The position numbers were made by a program, and so were the translations under genes. Shown here one piece after another: positions 1-9,141 of a DNA stretch of 29,653 nt (the stretch's first letter is position 1; each line of letters opens with the position of its first letter). The notes beneath the pieces were generated by a model. The model ran no database searches. It saw only the letters and a list, made by a program, of their open reading frames with translations, and had not been told where the DNA came from. The DNA is from Ichthyosporea sp. XGB-2017a (Eukaryota; Opisthokonta; Ichthyosporea), in NCBI GenBank assembly GCA_002811675.1, contig PDIM01010351.1, positions 65,891-95,543 of the forward strand, in the 5' to 3' direction.

Positions 1-114
1 TTTCGTGGGTATTTTGTTTTTTATTTGATTTGTTGTTAAAGCGTTGCTTGTTGCTTTTGTATTTTATTTTGTATTGTTGTTGATTGATTAAGAAAATCCA
101 GTAGAGCGAAGAAT

Positions 115-3100
115 ATGACTGCAAAAGAAGGCAAAGCGGGAGCCAAAGGCAAGGACGTGGATGTGGAGATGAAAGATGCCTCTAAAAAGGACGGGGATAA
201 GTCCAAGGAGGCAGAGGAGGAGATTCCCGGGCTTGAGGAGGACCTGAGTGAAGAGGATCAGCAATTGAAGGACGAACTCAATATGCTAGTGGAGCGGCTC
301 AAGGAATCTAAGAAGGATCTGTACGAGCCTACTCTTAAAACAATGATCACACTTATTCGTAGCGCCACTAGTTCCATGACATCGGTGCCTAAGCCTTTGA
401 AGTTCTTGCGACCGCGTTATGGAGAATTGAAGGAGGTTTATGTGGCGTGGAGCGCATCTCAAGCTAAGGTGAGTACTGAATAGAAAGAGGGCTGAGGAAA
501 ATGGGAGGGGGAGTGACATTGGGAGTGGGAAGGAAGTGTGCGCCAGTGGGACTAAGGGGAGAATCTGTCTGTGCATGATTGCTTCCGTTCCCTTGGCTGT
601 TGCTATAATTTGACATGTTTATTATATATGAATGTCTTTGTGTGCTGACTGTTTTTATGTGTGTGTTTGCTTACTATTCCTTTCTGGTAACTGTAATGTG
701 CCGCCTTTCTAATTTGCATTTTTCTTCTTAATTAGAAACTCCTTGCTGATGTTATTTCGTGTCTGGGGATGACTATGAGCGAAGAGGGTGTGCGGGACTG
801 TCTGGAGTTCCGCCTGATAGGATCCGGGGACGACATCGGCTCGTGGGGACATGAATATGTACGCCATTTGAGTGGAGAAATTGCGGCTGAGTATACAGAT
901 AGATTGGTGAAGCAGGCAGCTGATTCTGAAGCGGATAAGGCCAAGTCTGAGGCCGTGAAGATGGATGATTTAATTGGGCTGGCAAAGGAGATTGTCCCGT
1001 TTTGTATGAAGCACAATGGAGAGGCAGAGGCGTGTGATTTGTTGATGGAACTTGAGCAACTTCCCCTTTTGATTGATTTTGTAGATAAAGAAAGCTACCC
1101 CCGAGTATGCTTGTATCTCACCAGTTGTGTGAAGTTTGTGGCCGAACCAGAAGATACTGAGATCATGAAGTGCGCCGTGACCATTTTCCGCAAATTTGGA
1201 AAGCTCCCAGAAGCGATTAAACTGGCGTTACAGCTGAACGATATGAAAATGGTGAAGGAGATCTTTGCGTCTTGTCCTGCAGACGAAGTAGGTATGAGCG
1301 AAAAGAAACAACTTGCATTTATCTTGGGAAGACAGCAGGTGAACTTGGTCGATGAAGATGACGATGAAGAAATGGATGATGAGCTGACTGAAATTCTCTC
1401 GAACACCCAGCTGAGCAACAATTTCCTTGCTCTTGCCCGTGAATTAGATATCATGGAAGCAAAGGCCCCCGAGGATATCTACAAGACCCACCTGGAGCCC
1501 ACCAGGTCATCTTTTGGGTCGTCCTCCGTAGATTCTGCCCGTCAGAACTTGGCATCTACCTTTGTGAATGGGTTTGTAAATGCTGGGTTTGGGCAGGATA
1601 AGCTGATGACCGCAGAAGGAAACAAGTGGCTGTATAAGAACAAAGATCATGGTATGCTCAGTGCTGCTGCAAGTCTGGGACTTATTCTCCTATGGGATGT
1701 AGACGGGGGATTGACTCAGATTGATAAGTTCTTGTACTCCAGCGAGGACTTTATTAAGGCCGGAGCTTTGCTTGCCTGTGGTGTGGTAAATGCAGGTGTC
1801 CGAAATGAATGTGACCCCGCTCTTGCTCTGCTGTCTGATTATGTTCAGCACAATTCTAATGTGATGCGGGTTGGGTCTTGTCTTGGTCTTGGTTTGGCAT
1901 ATGCAGGATCTTCCAGAAAGGAACTTACCGAACTTTTGGGGCCTGTATTGAGTGACTCCAAGTCCAACATGGAAGTAGTTGGTATGGCAGCCCTTTCACT
2001 CGGGTTTATAAACGTGGGGACATGTGATGGTGAGGTTGCGAGTATGATTTTGCAGACGATGATGGAAACTAGTGAAGTTGAACTAAAGGAGACGTACAGT
2101 CGCTACCTCTCTCTCGGTCTTGGCTTGTTGTACCTGGGCAAGCAAGATGCTTGTGAAGAGACACTCCTCACTTTGGAAGCCATTCCCGATCCGTTTGGAA
2201 AGTTCACACGCGTATTGGTTGATGTATGTGCTTATGCGGGTACGGGTAATGTTCTTAAAGTGCAAAATCTTTTGCATTTGTGCAGTGAACACTTTGATCC
2301 TTCATCTGAAAAGGAAGGGGAGGCCGATGATAAAGAGGAAGATGCCAGTGCAGGAGTGGATAACGATAGTCACCAAGCCTTGGCTGTCATTGGAATTGCC
2401 CTCATTGCAATGGGTGAGGATATTGGCATTGACATGTGCATCCGCTCCCTCAATCACCTTTTGCAGTATGGTGAAGTTAATATCCGACGCATGGTTCCTC
2501 TTGCATTGGCCTTGCTTTGCACATCTAACCCGAAGTTGAATGTGATTGATACATTGAGTAAGCTCTCTCATGACGGGGATGCAGAGGTTGCCCATAATTC
2601 AATCTTTGCCATGGGGCTTTGTGGAGCTGGCACTAACAATGCCCGTATTGCATCACTCCTGCGTCAGTTGGCCGTATACTACGGCAAAGAGCCAAATAAC
2701 CTGTTTATTGTCCGCCTTGCCCAGGGATTTTTGCATCTTGGCAAAGGAACAATGACCCTGTCGCCTTTTCACGAGGACCGGCAGTTAATGTCCAATGTGT
2801 GTGTAAGTGGTTTACTCACGGTTATGATTGCGTGTATGGATGTCAAAAACACTATTCTGGGCAAGTCTCACTATATTATGTACTGCCTTGCCCTGTCCAT
2901 GTACCCGCGTATGTTGGTGTGCTTTGATGAGGAGCTTAACCCCTTGCATGTGAATGTGCGTGTTGGACAGGCAGTGGATGTTGTCGGGCAGGCGGGTAAG
3001 CCAAAGACAATCACTGGGTTCCAGACGCATACAACCCCTGTGCTGTTGGCTCATGGGGAGCGTGCTGAACTGGCCACTGAAGAGTACCTACCCCTCACGA

Positions 3101-3162
3101 ATATCCTGGAAGGGTTTGTGATACTGAAGAAGAACCCTGAGTACGAACAGATGGAGGCTTAA
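115..3162 (+). CDS. RPN1: 26S proteasome regulatory subunit RPN1 (PSMD2), two exons
   Basis: Non-ATPase base subunit of the 19S regulatory particle; in the known family it scaffolds ubiquitin and UBL-domain receptors next to the ATPase ring. Coding exons are 115-468 and 736-3162, joined in phase 0, giving 926 residues, usual for the family. Exon 1 has a charged Lys/Glu/Asp leader, then the conserved block [20 protein letters not shown] near residues 88-107. Exon 2 resumes with [18 protein letters not shown] and [13 protein letters not shown]. Repeated Ala/Gly-rich helices (proteasome/cyclosome repeats) fill the middle, for example GLGLAYAGS and AMGLCGAGT. The C-terminus, [13 protein letters not shown] then [15 protein letters not shown], is diagnostic. 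The ATG at 115 is the first in frame in the exon. The acidic run near 2307-2355 lies within the repeat domain. The only uncertainty is whether further non-coding 5' exons lie left of the window. Confidence 0.97.
469..735 (+). other. RPN1 intron (phase 0)
   Basis: It starts GTGAGT and ends TTAATTAG after a pyrimidine-rich stretch. Removing it joins ...SASQAK to KLLADVIS..., restoring the RPN1 alignment exactly. Reading through exon 1 instead meets a stop at 481. Confidence 0.93.
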
Positions 3163-3281
3163 GGATGCCTGTGTACAGAAGAACGAACAAAAGGGGTAAA
3201 TGAGGAGGGGGAGAAAGACATTAGAATGATACTACTACCTACCACTAGAGCCTTCGTGCTGAATGAGTATGATTTATATAG

Positions 3282-3287
3282 AATAAA
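3282..3287 (+). other. Candidate poly(A) signal of RPN1
   Basis: AATAAA lies about 120 bases after the RPN1 stop, in an AT-rich stretch that also holds ATATATAAAGAATAAG. Confidence 0.5.
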
Positions 3288-3346
3288 TATATAAAGAATA
3301 AGATGAAAGAAAAGAATTAGCGGGGAACAAATGGTTGTAACACTAT

Positions 3347-3352
3347 TTTATT
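3347..3352 (-). other. Candidate poly(A) signal of the 3414-3773 gene
   Basis: AATAAA on the minus strand (TTTATT on plus), 62 bases beyond the stop of the small membrane-protein gene and 60 bases from the oppositely directed RPN1 signal. The two transcripts probably end very close together. Confidence 0.5.
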
Positions 3353-3413
3353 AACATAATGAGATACTAAAAGTACAAAAGGAGCGGGTGTGAAGTTTCT
3401 TATTATCAGAGGG

Positions 3414-3773
3414 CTATTTCTTCCAGGAATAGACGTGCCTGTTCGGGAGGGAGCAGTTAGGAAGGAAGAGCTGTGCCCACAGAAAGGACCCCGCGGCCCC
3501 CGCGACGGAGGTGAGGGCACACACGTGGAAGGTCCTGCTATGGGTGACATATCTCTGCGTGTAGTGGATCTTGGATATCGGGATCCCCATACACGCCCCC
3601 AGCACAGCCCCTACAAAGCAGGCAGACCAGGTGATCTCCCAACAGCCCGAGGATTTGATCTGCATGTAGTTGGTGTCCGGGACAACCACCCCTCTTCGAT
3701 ACAACTCCAGCCGCCCCTCGCCCTCCCCTCTGTCCCCCTCCCCGCTCCCAGTCCCCATGGTTGAGAATGACAT
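3414..3773 (-). CDS. Small putative two-helix membrane protein, unknown family
   Basis: 119 residues, not recognised. After a Gly/Glu-rich start (about residues 1-25) come LYRRGVVVPDTNYMQIKSS and two likely membrane helices: CWEITWSACFVGAVLGACMG (about 45-64), with small-residue spacing, and the stretch around FHVCALTSVAGAAGSFLWAQLF (about 81-102). A basic/aromatic linker (KIHYTQRYVTHSRT) separates them, and the protein ends in SWKK. This size and layout occur among small mitochondrial inner-membrane or complex-I accessory proteins, but that is only resemblance. Support for a real gene: an open frame with a GC-rich third-position bias, an AATAAA on the same strand 62 bases past the stop, and a placement tail-to-tail with RPN1 and head-to-head with LSM2. 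The start could be the second ATG, six codons in. Confidence 0.6.
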   Translation of the reverse strand: MSFSTMGTGSGEGDRGEGEGRLELYRRGVVVPDTNYMQIKSSGCWEITWSACFVGAVLGACMGIPISKIHYTQRYVTHSRTFHVCALTSVAGAAGSFLWAQLFLPNCSLPNRHVYSWKK

Positions 3774-4150
3774 GGTGTGTGTGTGTGTTATCTATGGATG
3801 AGCCACTGCTCCAAACACTAAGGTATTGCCTGAAATGATGTGATGCAATCAAATTCAAAAGACTAATCTCAAAACTAAAAAGAAAAATAAAAAAAAATGA
3901 AAAGCAACAGAACAACAAAATAAAAAATAAAGTTTCAAAAGTTTTTTTTCCTGTTTTGTTGGTTTTTTGTTTTTTGTTTTTTGTTTTTTGCCTTTTGTTT
4001 TTAGTTTTTTTGAAAAAAGAGAGGATCTTTTATTTTTATTTTGTTTTGTGTGTTCTTGGGTTCTTTTTGGAAAAGTGATCGAGAAGAAAAGGAAAGAGGG
4101 GAGGGAGATTCTAACCGTGTGTGTAAGAAAAGGATAAGTGTAAAGGAACA
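3774..4150. promoter_or_regulatory. Divergent intergenic region between the small membrane protein and LSM2
   Basis: 377 bases with no supported gene. It contains a TG dinucleotide run beside the minus-strand start (about 3775-3788) and a long T-rich tract (about 3941-4016) with repeated GTTTTTT units, T-rich on the LSM2 coding strand. The rest is A/G-rich. The tract probably serves both promoters as a nucleosome-depleting poly(dA:dT) element. That role is inferred from position, and no TATA box is convincing. Confidence 0.5.
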
Positions 4151-4674
4151 ATGGTAGGTGAAATAGATAGATAGATGTATCATGCCGAGGGAAGAGGCGG
4201 ACTGAACTGACTGTCACTTGTGTTGTGTCTTTGGTTGTATTGTGTAGATCTTCTATTCGTTTTTTAAGACGTTGATTGGGCAGCAGGTGACTGTGGAGCT
4301 GAAGAATGAGGTGTGCATCACAGGGGAGTTGCAGAGTGTGGATCAGTTCTTAAATATCAAACTAAATGATATTGAGATTGAGGACCCGGAGAAGTTCCCG
4401 CACATGGTACGTAAAGGGAGGGAATGGCATAGAAAGAGAGGGAGTGTGTGTGTGTGTGTGTACCTAACAACTTGTTTTTGTGCTGCATTGTGTGTGTGTG
4501 TAGATTGCTGTGAAGAACGTGTTTATCCGGGGATCTGTGGTGCGTTATGTGCGGCTGCCAGGGGGGGAACAAGTAGATACAGTTCTGTTGCAGGATGCTG
4601 CACGGAGGGAACTCAATGCTAAGAAACCCTCCTCCACAACAGCCGCAGCCTCGGGGGCACCAGCCACACAGTAA
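4151..4674 (+). CDS. LSM2: U6 snRNA-associated Sm-like protein LSm2, three coding exons
   Basis: Subunit shared by the LSm1-7 ring (cytoplasmic mRNA decapping/decay) and the LSm2-8 ring (nuclear U6 snRNA binding). Coding exons are 4151-4153, 4248-4406 and 4504-4674, all phase 0, giving 110 residues; the family is about 95. The first coding exon is only the ATG. Exon 2 begins IFYSFFKTLIGQQVTVELKN, matching the characteristic LSm2 N-terminus (M-L-F-Y-S-F-F-K-T-L). Sm1 continues through GELQSVDQFLNIKLNDIEI. Exon 3 carries Sm2, IAVKNVFIRGSVVRYVRLP, with the RG RNA-contact motif, then LLQDAARREL and a Thr/Ala-rich tail ending ATQ. Without the introns the frame lacks the family start methionine, so the ATG-only exon is well motivated, although a different upstream first exon cannot be excluded. 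Confidence 0.93.
4154..4247 (+). other. LSM2 intron 1, directly after the start codon
   Basis: ATG is followed at once by GTAGGT. The acceptor is TGTGTAG with a CTGAC-type branch sequence upstream (about 4202-4212). Splicing yields M-IFYSFFKTL, the expected LSm2 start. Confidence 0.82.
4407..4503 (+). other. LSM2 intron 2
   Basis: Donor GTACGT after ...KFPHM and acceptor GTGTGTAG before IAVKNVF. It contains two TG dinucleotide tracts (about 4443-4461 and 4487-4501), the second forming the polypyrimidine/acceptor region. Confidence 0.92.
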
Positions 4675-5486
4675 TAGTACAACCAATCATAATACCATTA
4701 GTGGACCATCACCAAAATGAAAATCAATCAGGGGGAGGGGGATCTGTAAAGGGAAAGGGAGGGAAGGGAAACTGGGAAGGGCTGTACACTTTAAGCAAAG
4801 AATGAAACAGAAGGGTATCCACTCTCCAGTGATAAGAGACGGCATGGACCAAGCCAAGGACAGTGTTGAGGGTAAGAGACACAGGGTGGGGTGGTGCTTC
4901 ACACAGTACACTGAACCGTCCAAGAGAGTGTGTGTGGTTGCAGTGTTGGGGGCACTACTTAGCTACAGTAGCACCAGTACTGCAGGAGAATGAAGAAGAG
5001 CTGGAGATAACTATGTGGCGAAAGGGACACGGGGTCAGGTGGGGGCATTGCATTGCATTGGAGTCTCACGTGGTGTTGAGGAGGAGGAGGAGAGAGTGAA
5101 GTAGGGTTTGGTCGGGGAAGGATAATTGGAACCTCACTGAGGGGACATCTCCTTCCTGTTTAGGGAAGTTATCTGTGGAGATAATTCCCTAATATATCCA
5201 AGTTATATGTTATTTGTGTTGGCTTTAATTTGTGTCTTCTCCTGCTCTTGACTGGCTTTTTTATGTGTGTGCACTGTGCTGTGGTTATGGTATGGTGAGG
5301 AGGGAAGCACTGGCTTTGTCATTGTTAAGGCTTTACGCTAAGAGGGGGAGTAATAAACCAAACTGATCTTGCAGAATAGTGAGGTTGAGTAATCTAGTTC
5401 ATAGTTAATTGCTGTGATAAGGATTTAGGATCTTTGTGTTGTTGTATGCTGACAGATTTTGTGGAATCTGAAACGGTTGAAGAAGA
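4675..5486. other. Intergenic region between LSM2 and the EFCAB5-like gene
   Basis: About 810 bases with no supported gene. Small open frames here are short, low-complexity and unlike proteins. It contains a G/A-rich 3' flank for LSM2, a strong hairpin at 5160-5192 (listed separately), and a possible acceptor sequence (TGCTGACAG, ending 5457) shortly before the next start, which could mark a 5' UTR intron of the EFCAB5-like gene. Confidence 0.5.
5160..5192. repeat. Perfect-looking intergenic hairpin
   Basis: Left arm TTAGGGAAGTTATCT (5160-5174), loop GTGG (5175-5178), right arm AGATAATTCCCTAA (5179-5192). Fourteen consecutive pairs form, with a single bulged G. It lies about 490 bases after the LSM2 stop and 295 before the next ATG. 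Its function is unknown. Confidence 0.85.
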
Positions 5487-8400
5487 ATGACCTTGGGGCA
5501 TTTGCATCCGCACCCTTTAGGGGAGTGGAAAGAAGAGAAAGAAGGTGGGAAGGAGGAGGGGGAGGTGGTGGAGAAGCAAGAGGATTTTATAACCGGGATA
5601 CGACAAGAATTTTATTCTGCTGGGGCAATGATTCATGACAAGAAGAAGGCGCGAAAGCAGGTGCTGGAGGATCTCTCCTTTGAAATACTCGCCCGGCAAT
5701 GGCTACATGTGACTGATAAGAATCGAGAACACCGCACATATTTGATTGATCACGTTCTCCCAGCTTTAACTGCAGGTGTAGCAGAGATACTCGCAGAGGT
5801 GGAGAGGCTTAAGATCCTCAAGCAGCGGGGCGGGTTTGTGTCAATGATGAATCTAAGGCAACAGGGACCAGGGCGGGGAGACACAGAGGATCTCCACTCA
5901 GGTGGTACTGGATCGCGTCGACTTCAGTCTGTGAGTACCGAGCGGACAATAGGGCACTCCGGAGGTGCTAAACGCAAAAGGCGCCGCAAGTCGTGCAATT
6001 CTGTGGTTTCAATCCAAGATACATACCAAGGTGAGAGCAAGCTCAATCTTGGCATAGAGGAGGACGAGATGCGCCGTGAGCGATATGATCCTTTACAGCG
6101 ACTGGCACAGTATCTCATGCGTAACAATCCACGATACAGCAACTTGATGCAGAGTAACCCGTACGCAAAGCAATTGAAGAGTGTGGCCACCACAATGAAG
6201 GAGCGGTATTACAAGAAACTGCATGGGATCCAGGACGAGGAGGAGGAGAAGGAGATGGAGGAGATGGAAAAGTTTGAAAAGAAAGAGCGGCGCAAGAGGA
6301 AAAGGGAATTGAAGAGGCGCAAGACCCTTCGGAACTTATTTGACAAGTGGGATGTGAAAAACACAGGAAAGGTTAATGTGGAGCAGGTTCAAGATATAAT
6401 GAAGACTTTCGAGCATGGCACCTCACGGTTTTCTGTGATGACAGAGGAGGAGGAAGATATGCTGGTCACAGAAGAGTGGAGTAGCGATGGAAGTGTGCGC
6501 AAATTTTTGGATAAGGAGGCCTTTGTTCAATTTATGGGGAATCGCTCCTCGAGCTTTGATGAGCGAGAGTTCCGCGATATTATGGATAAGGTGGATGATG
6601 CCATTGAGAATAGTCCTGAATACAAAGAAACTATTAAGGAACTCTTCCCAATTGGAGCAAACCAAGACTCCATCACTGATAACGTCACTAATCTGATTAA
6701 CCGGCGAATTGCTAATCGCAATTTGCAACTTGATCAACTGTTTAGCCTCTGGGATTCAAACAATTCCGGCTATCTGGAAGCCGAGGAGATTATGCCCGTT
6801 CTAGCCAGGTTTCAAGATGTTGATGCGTCCTTAGCCCATGATGAATACGAGTACATGCTGAAACTGTGTGACCGAAATCATGACCGCAAAATTAGTCGTG
6901 AAGAACTTAATGTGTACGTAAACCACATTAGCCGCGGTTTCTATACATATCCGTTTGATTTGATAATTCAAAAGTTACTGGACTGCGTTCAAGTGGATGG
7001 AATGAGTGAATATGATATCGAAGTTCTCAGAACAAAATTATTGATTGGCATCGAAGGAGACTTGAATAAGACTAACCCAATGGACGAACTTTGCAAAGCT
7101 GCCTTTTCTGCGATAACTATATTCAACAAGCAAATCGGAGGACAAAGCGTCAACTCACATGTGTACATTGCTAAACTTTTCACCGAGCATGCTGGCAAAA
7201 GCGCCAGTTCTAGAGCCTTGCCAGGCACAAGCAAAGCCGATATGAAGTTGAATGCTTTGGAAGAAAGTGAGCGCTCAAAGATTCTAAAAATAGTTTACAC
7301 GTCTCGAAATACGGCACATGCAAAAGGTGCTCAAGTGAATCGCAAAGATCATTCAAAAGATCTAAACTTTCGCTGTGCAGATTTATCGAACAATGTGAGC
7401 ATTAGCAGCGTTAACAAAGTGGAGGGCACAGAAGGAAAAGGTGCATACAGCCTTTTAAATCATGTTCGCTCCATTGACAAACCTGATGGCTCGCTTTTTG
7501 TTTTTCCTCTGCGAAGCAAATCTACGGGCATGGATGTAAAGTCGTCTGATGCTGTTCTTGGGTTTTTTCTACCTCGATGTGATGGACTTGAACATCTTGT
7601 TGGTTTAACAGATGATGCACAGATGTTTTACGAAGAAGTTGCTTTACGCCTATCTGAAGGGATGCAAAACATTGAAATTAGATTCAAGGTATCAACAATA
7701 GCAGAGACTTCGTTCGAATGGATAAAGAAGAACAACGAAAACATCAAGGAAATGCAAATCTACTATGTCGATGACCCGAATAATATGAGTATCTTAAAGA
7801 GCTCTAAGAAGGGGGCAAAAACCAATGCCCATTTCAACAAAGAGCTAAACCCGGAATTCAAGAATGCTTTTCATTGTGTAGAAGATGGAAATATTTTCGT
7901 GGGGGATAATGGTATCGCTTATTTACCTGTGAAAAATGAAGACGGAAAGGTCATTGCCGTGGTTGAGGTTGTGGCTGATGATGTAAGCGGGCAGAATCTT
8001 GGCCGAGATATGAAAAAGCTAGCAGGTGTTCTGGGACAGGTATATCAGAATTTGGAGGACCAAGAAAAAGAAGGTGAAGAAAATATCGAAGCCGGAAATG
8101 AAGATGATACAGAGGAGATTCGACTGCGCATGTATTTCCATACAATTCTTCTGCAGGAAGCACGTGAAATGGTTCTGCAGTTGCAACAATCGCATGCGTT
8201 CAATGAATTAAAATCTTACCTTAAGCCACCCGAAATGGTTCAGGATATATTTACTGAAGTTCTACGCGTGACTGGAGTGCACCCGGAAGATCTAAGTGAT
8301 TGGATGTCAATGAGAAAGTACATTGACAAGGAGCTTATCCACAACCTTGTACAATATGATCCTTTTGAGGAACAGGACATAACAATTTTTGATAACATCA

Positions 8401-8894
8401 ATATTCTTCTTCAAAAAGTAACCCATGAAGAGGCTGAAGCGATATCGCAACCATCAGCACGTCTCTATGAGTTGCTAAGGGTTTTTATGGAAGTAAAAGT
8501 ACTGGATGATGAGTTGCAATTCCTTAGAGAAACTCGAGCGGAAGAGGCAGAAACGAAAAAGAAAGAAATCGAAAAGGCGAAAAAATCAGTCGATGCAAGA
8601 GCGAAAAAAGTAGGATCTGACGAGGTTACATCGGAGACATCTGGAGACGAAGTAGAAGGAGAAAACAAAGCATTGGTTCTGGACTCACTGTCTCATCTCG
8701 AAGAAGTCAAAGTGACTGTAGACGAAGAAGGAGGCACTGGGGTAACTTTGCGTTTGGGGGCGCCAACCGAAAACGACAAGACAAAGAAACAATGCGATGA
8801 TGGTAGTGATTCTATTACTGATTTAGCATCGGTCCGGGATAAACGGAAAAGGACTAGACGAAAGACTGTCAGATATGATCCAGGAAAGTTTTAA
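5487..8894 (+). CDS. EFCAB5: EFCAB5-like protein: EF-hands, GAF-like region, dynein-stalk-like segment
   Basis: Single-exon, 1135 residues. It is probably a ciliary/axonemal calcium-responsive protein; the name rests on domain order. After an acidic start, residues about 57-110 (LEDLSFEILARQWL...DHVLPALTAGVAEIL) resemble a helical RIIa/DPY30-type dimerisation segment. DPLQRLAQYLMRNNPRYSNL is near 201-220, and a Glu/Lys coiled coil covers about 250-285. EF-hand loops are at 289-300 (degenerate, ending Q), 423-434 (DSNNSGYLEAEE, canonical) and 462-473 (DRNHDRKISREE, lacking the position-6 Gly). A GAF-like fold is likely at about 660-855. Residues about 905-960 (SYLKPPEMVQDIFTEVLRVT, WMSMRKYID) resemble the K-P-P part of dynein heavy-chain stalks. 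A Lys/Glu coiled coil and basic tail (KRKRTRRKTVRYD) end it. In-frame stops lie just upstream of the ATG at 5487; a later start near residue 48 is possible. Confidence 0.85.
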   Translation: MTLGHLHPHPLGEWKEEKEGGKEEGEVVEKQEDFITGIRQEFYSAGAMIHDKKKARKQVLEDLSFEILARQWLHVTDKNREHRTYLIDHVLPALTAGVAEILAEVERLKILKQRGGFVSMMNLRQQGPGRGDTEDLHSGGTGSRRLQSVSTERTIGHSGGAKRKRRRKSCNSVVSIQDTYQGESKLNLGIEEDEMRRERYDPLQRLAQYLMRNNPRYSNLMQSNPYAKQLKSVATTMKERYYKKLHGIQDEEEEKEMEEMEKFEKKERRKRKRELKRRKTLRNLFDKWDVKNTGKVNVEQVQDIMKTFEHGTSRFSVMTEEEEDMLVTEEWSSDGSVRKFLDKEAFVQFMGNRSSSFDEREFRDIMDKVDDAIENSPEYKETIKELFPIGANQDSITDNVTNLINRRIANRNLQLDQLFSLWDSNNSGYLEAEEIMPVLARFQDVDASLAHDEYEYMLKLCDRNHDRKISREELNVYVNHISRGFYTYPFDLIIQKLLDCVQVDGMSEYDIEVLRTKLLIGIEGDLNKTNPMDELCKAAFSAITIFNKQIGGQSVNSHVYIAKLFTEHAGKSASSRALPGTSKADMKLNALEESERSKILKIVYTSRNTAHAKGAQVNRKDHSKDLNFRCADLSNNVSISSVNKVEGTEGKGAYSLLNHVRSIDKPDGSLFVFPLRSKSTGMDVKSSDAVLGFFLPRCDGLEHLVGLTDDAQMFYEEVALRLSEGMQNIEIRFKVSTIAETSFEWIKKNNENIKEMQIYYVDDPNNMSILKSSKKGAKTNAHFNKELNPEFKNAFHCVEDGNIFVGDNGIAYLPVKNEDGKVIAVVEVVADDVSGQNLGRDMKKLAGVLGQVYQNLEDQEKEGEENIEAGNEDDTEEIRLRMYFHTILLQEAREMVLQLQQSHAFNELKSYLKPPEMVQDIFTEVLRVTGVHPEDLSDWMSMRKYIDKELIHNLVQYDPFEEQDITIFDNINILLQKVTHEEAEAISQPSARLYELLRVFMEVKVLDDELQFLRETRAEEAETKKKEIEKAKKSVDARAKKVGSDEVTSETSGDEVEGENKALVLDSLSHLEEVKVTVDEEGGTGVTLRLGAPTENDKTKKQCDDGSDSITDLASVRDKRKRTRRKTVRYDPGKF

Positions 8895-8967
8895 CATTGC
8901 CAATTGCAAGGAGCCATTTCATTCAAAATGTTTCTTTTTATTTCACTTTGACAAATGCAAAAAAAAG

Positions 8968-8973
8968 AATAAA
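8968..8973 (+). other. Candidate poly(A) signal of the EFCAB5-like gene
   Basis: AATAAA within AATAAATAAATAA, about 75 bases after the stop. Confidence 0.5.
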
Positions 8974-9141
8974 TAAATAAGGAAGGGAGCCCATGGCGAA
9001 GGTGCCATGGCAGTTTATGAAGGAAGTGAAGGAGCAAAATGTACACAAGGCTCAGGAAACCCATCCAGGTGCCTATGAATCGATAGATTCAATCATTTCA
9101 CTTAAAGAATGTGAACTTGAATGGACAATACGCATGGGAGG

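Noticed and set aside
4687-5099. Small open frames on both strands after LSM2
   Set aside because: Composition follows purine-rich repeats and CT tracts with no conserved motif. They are better treated as 3' flanking DNA.
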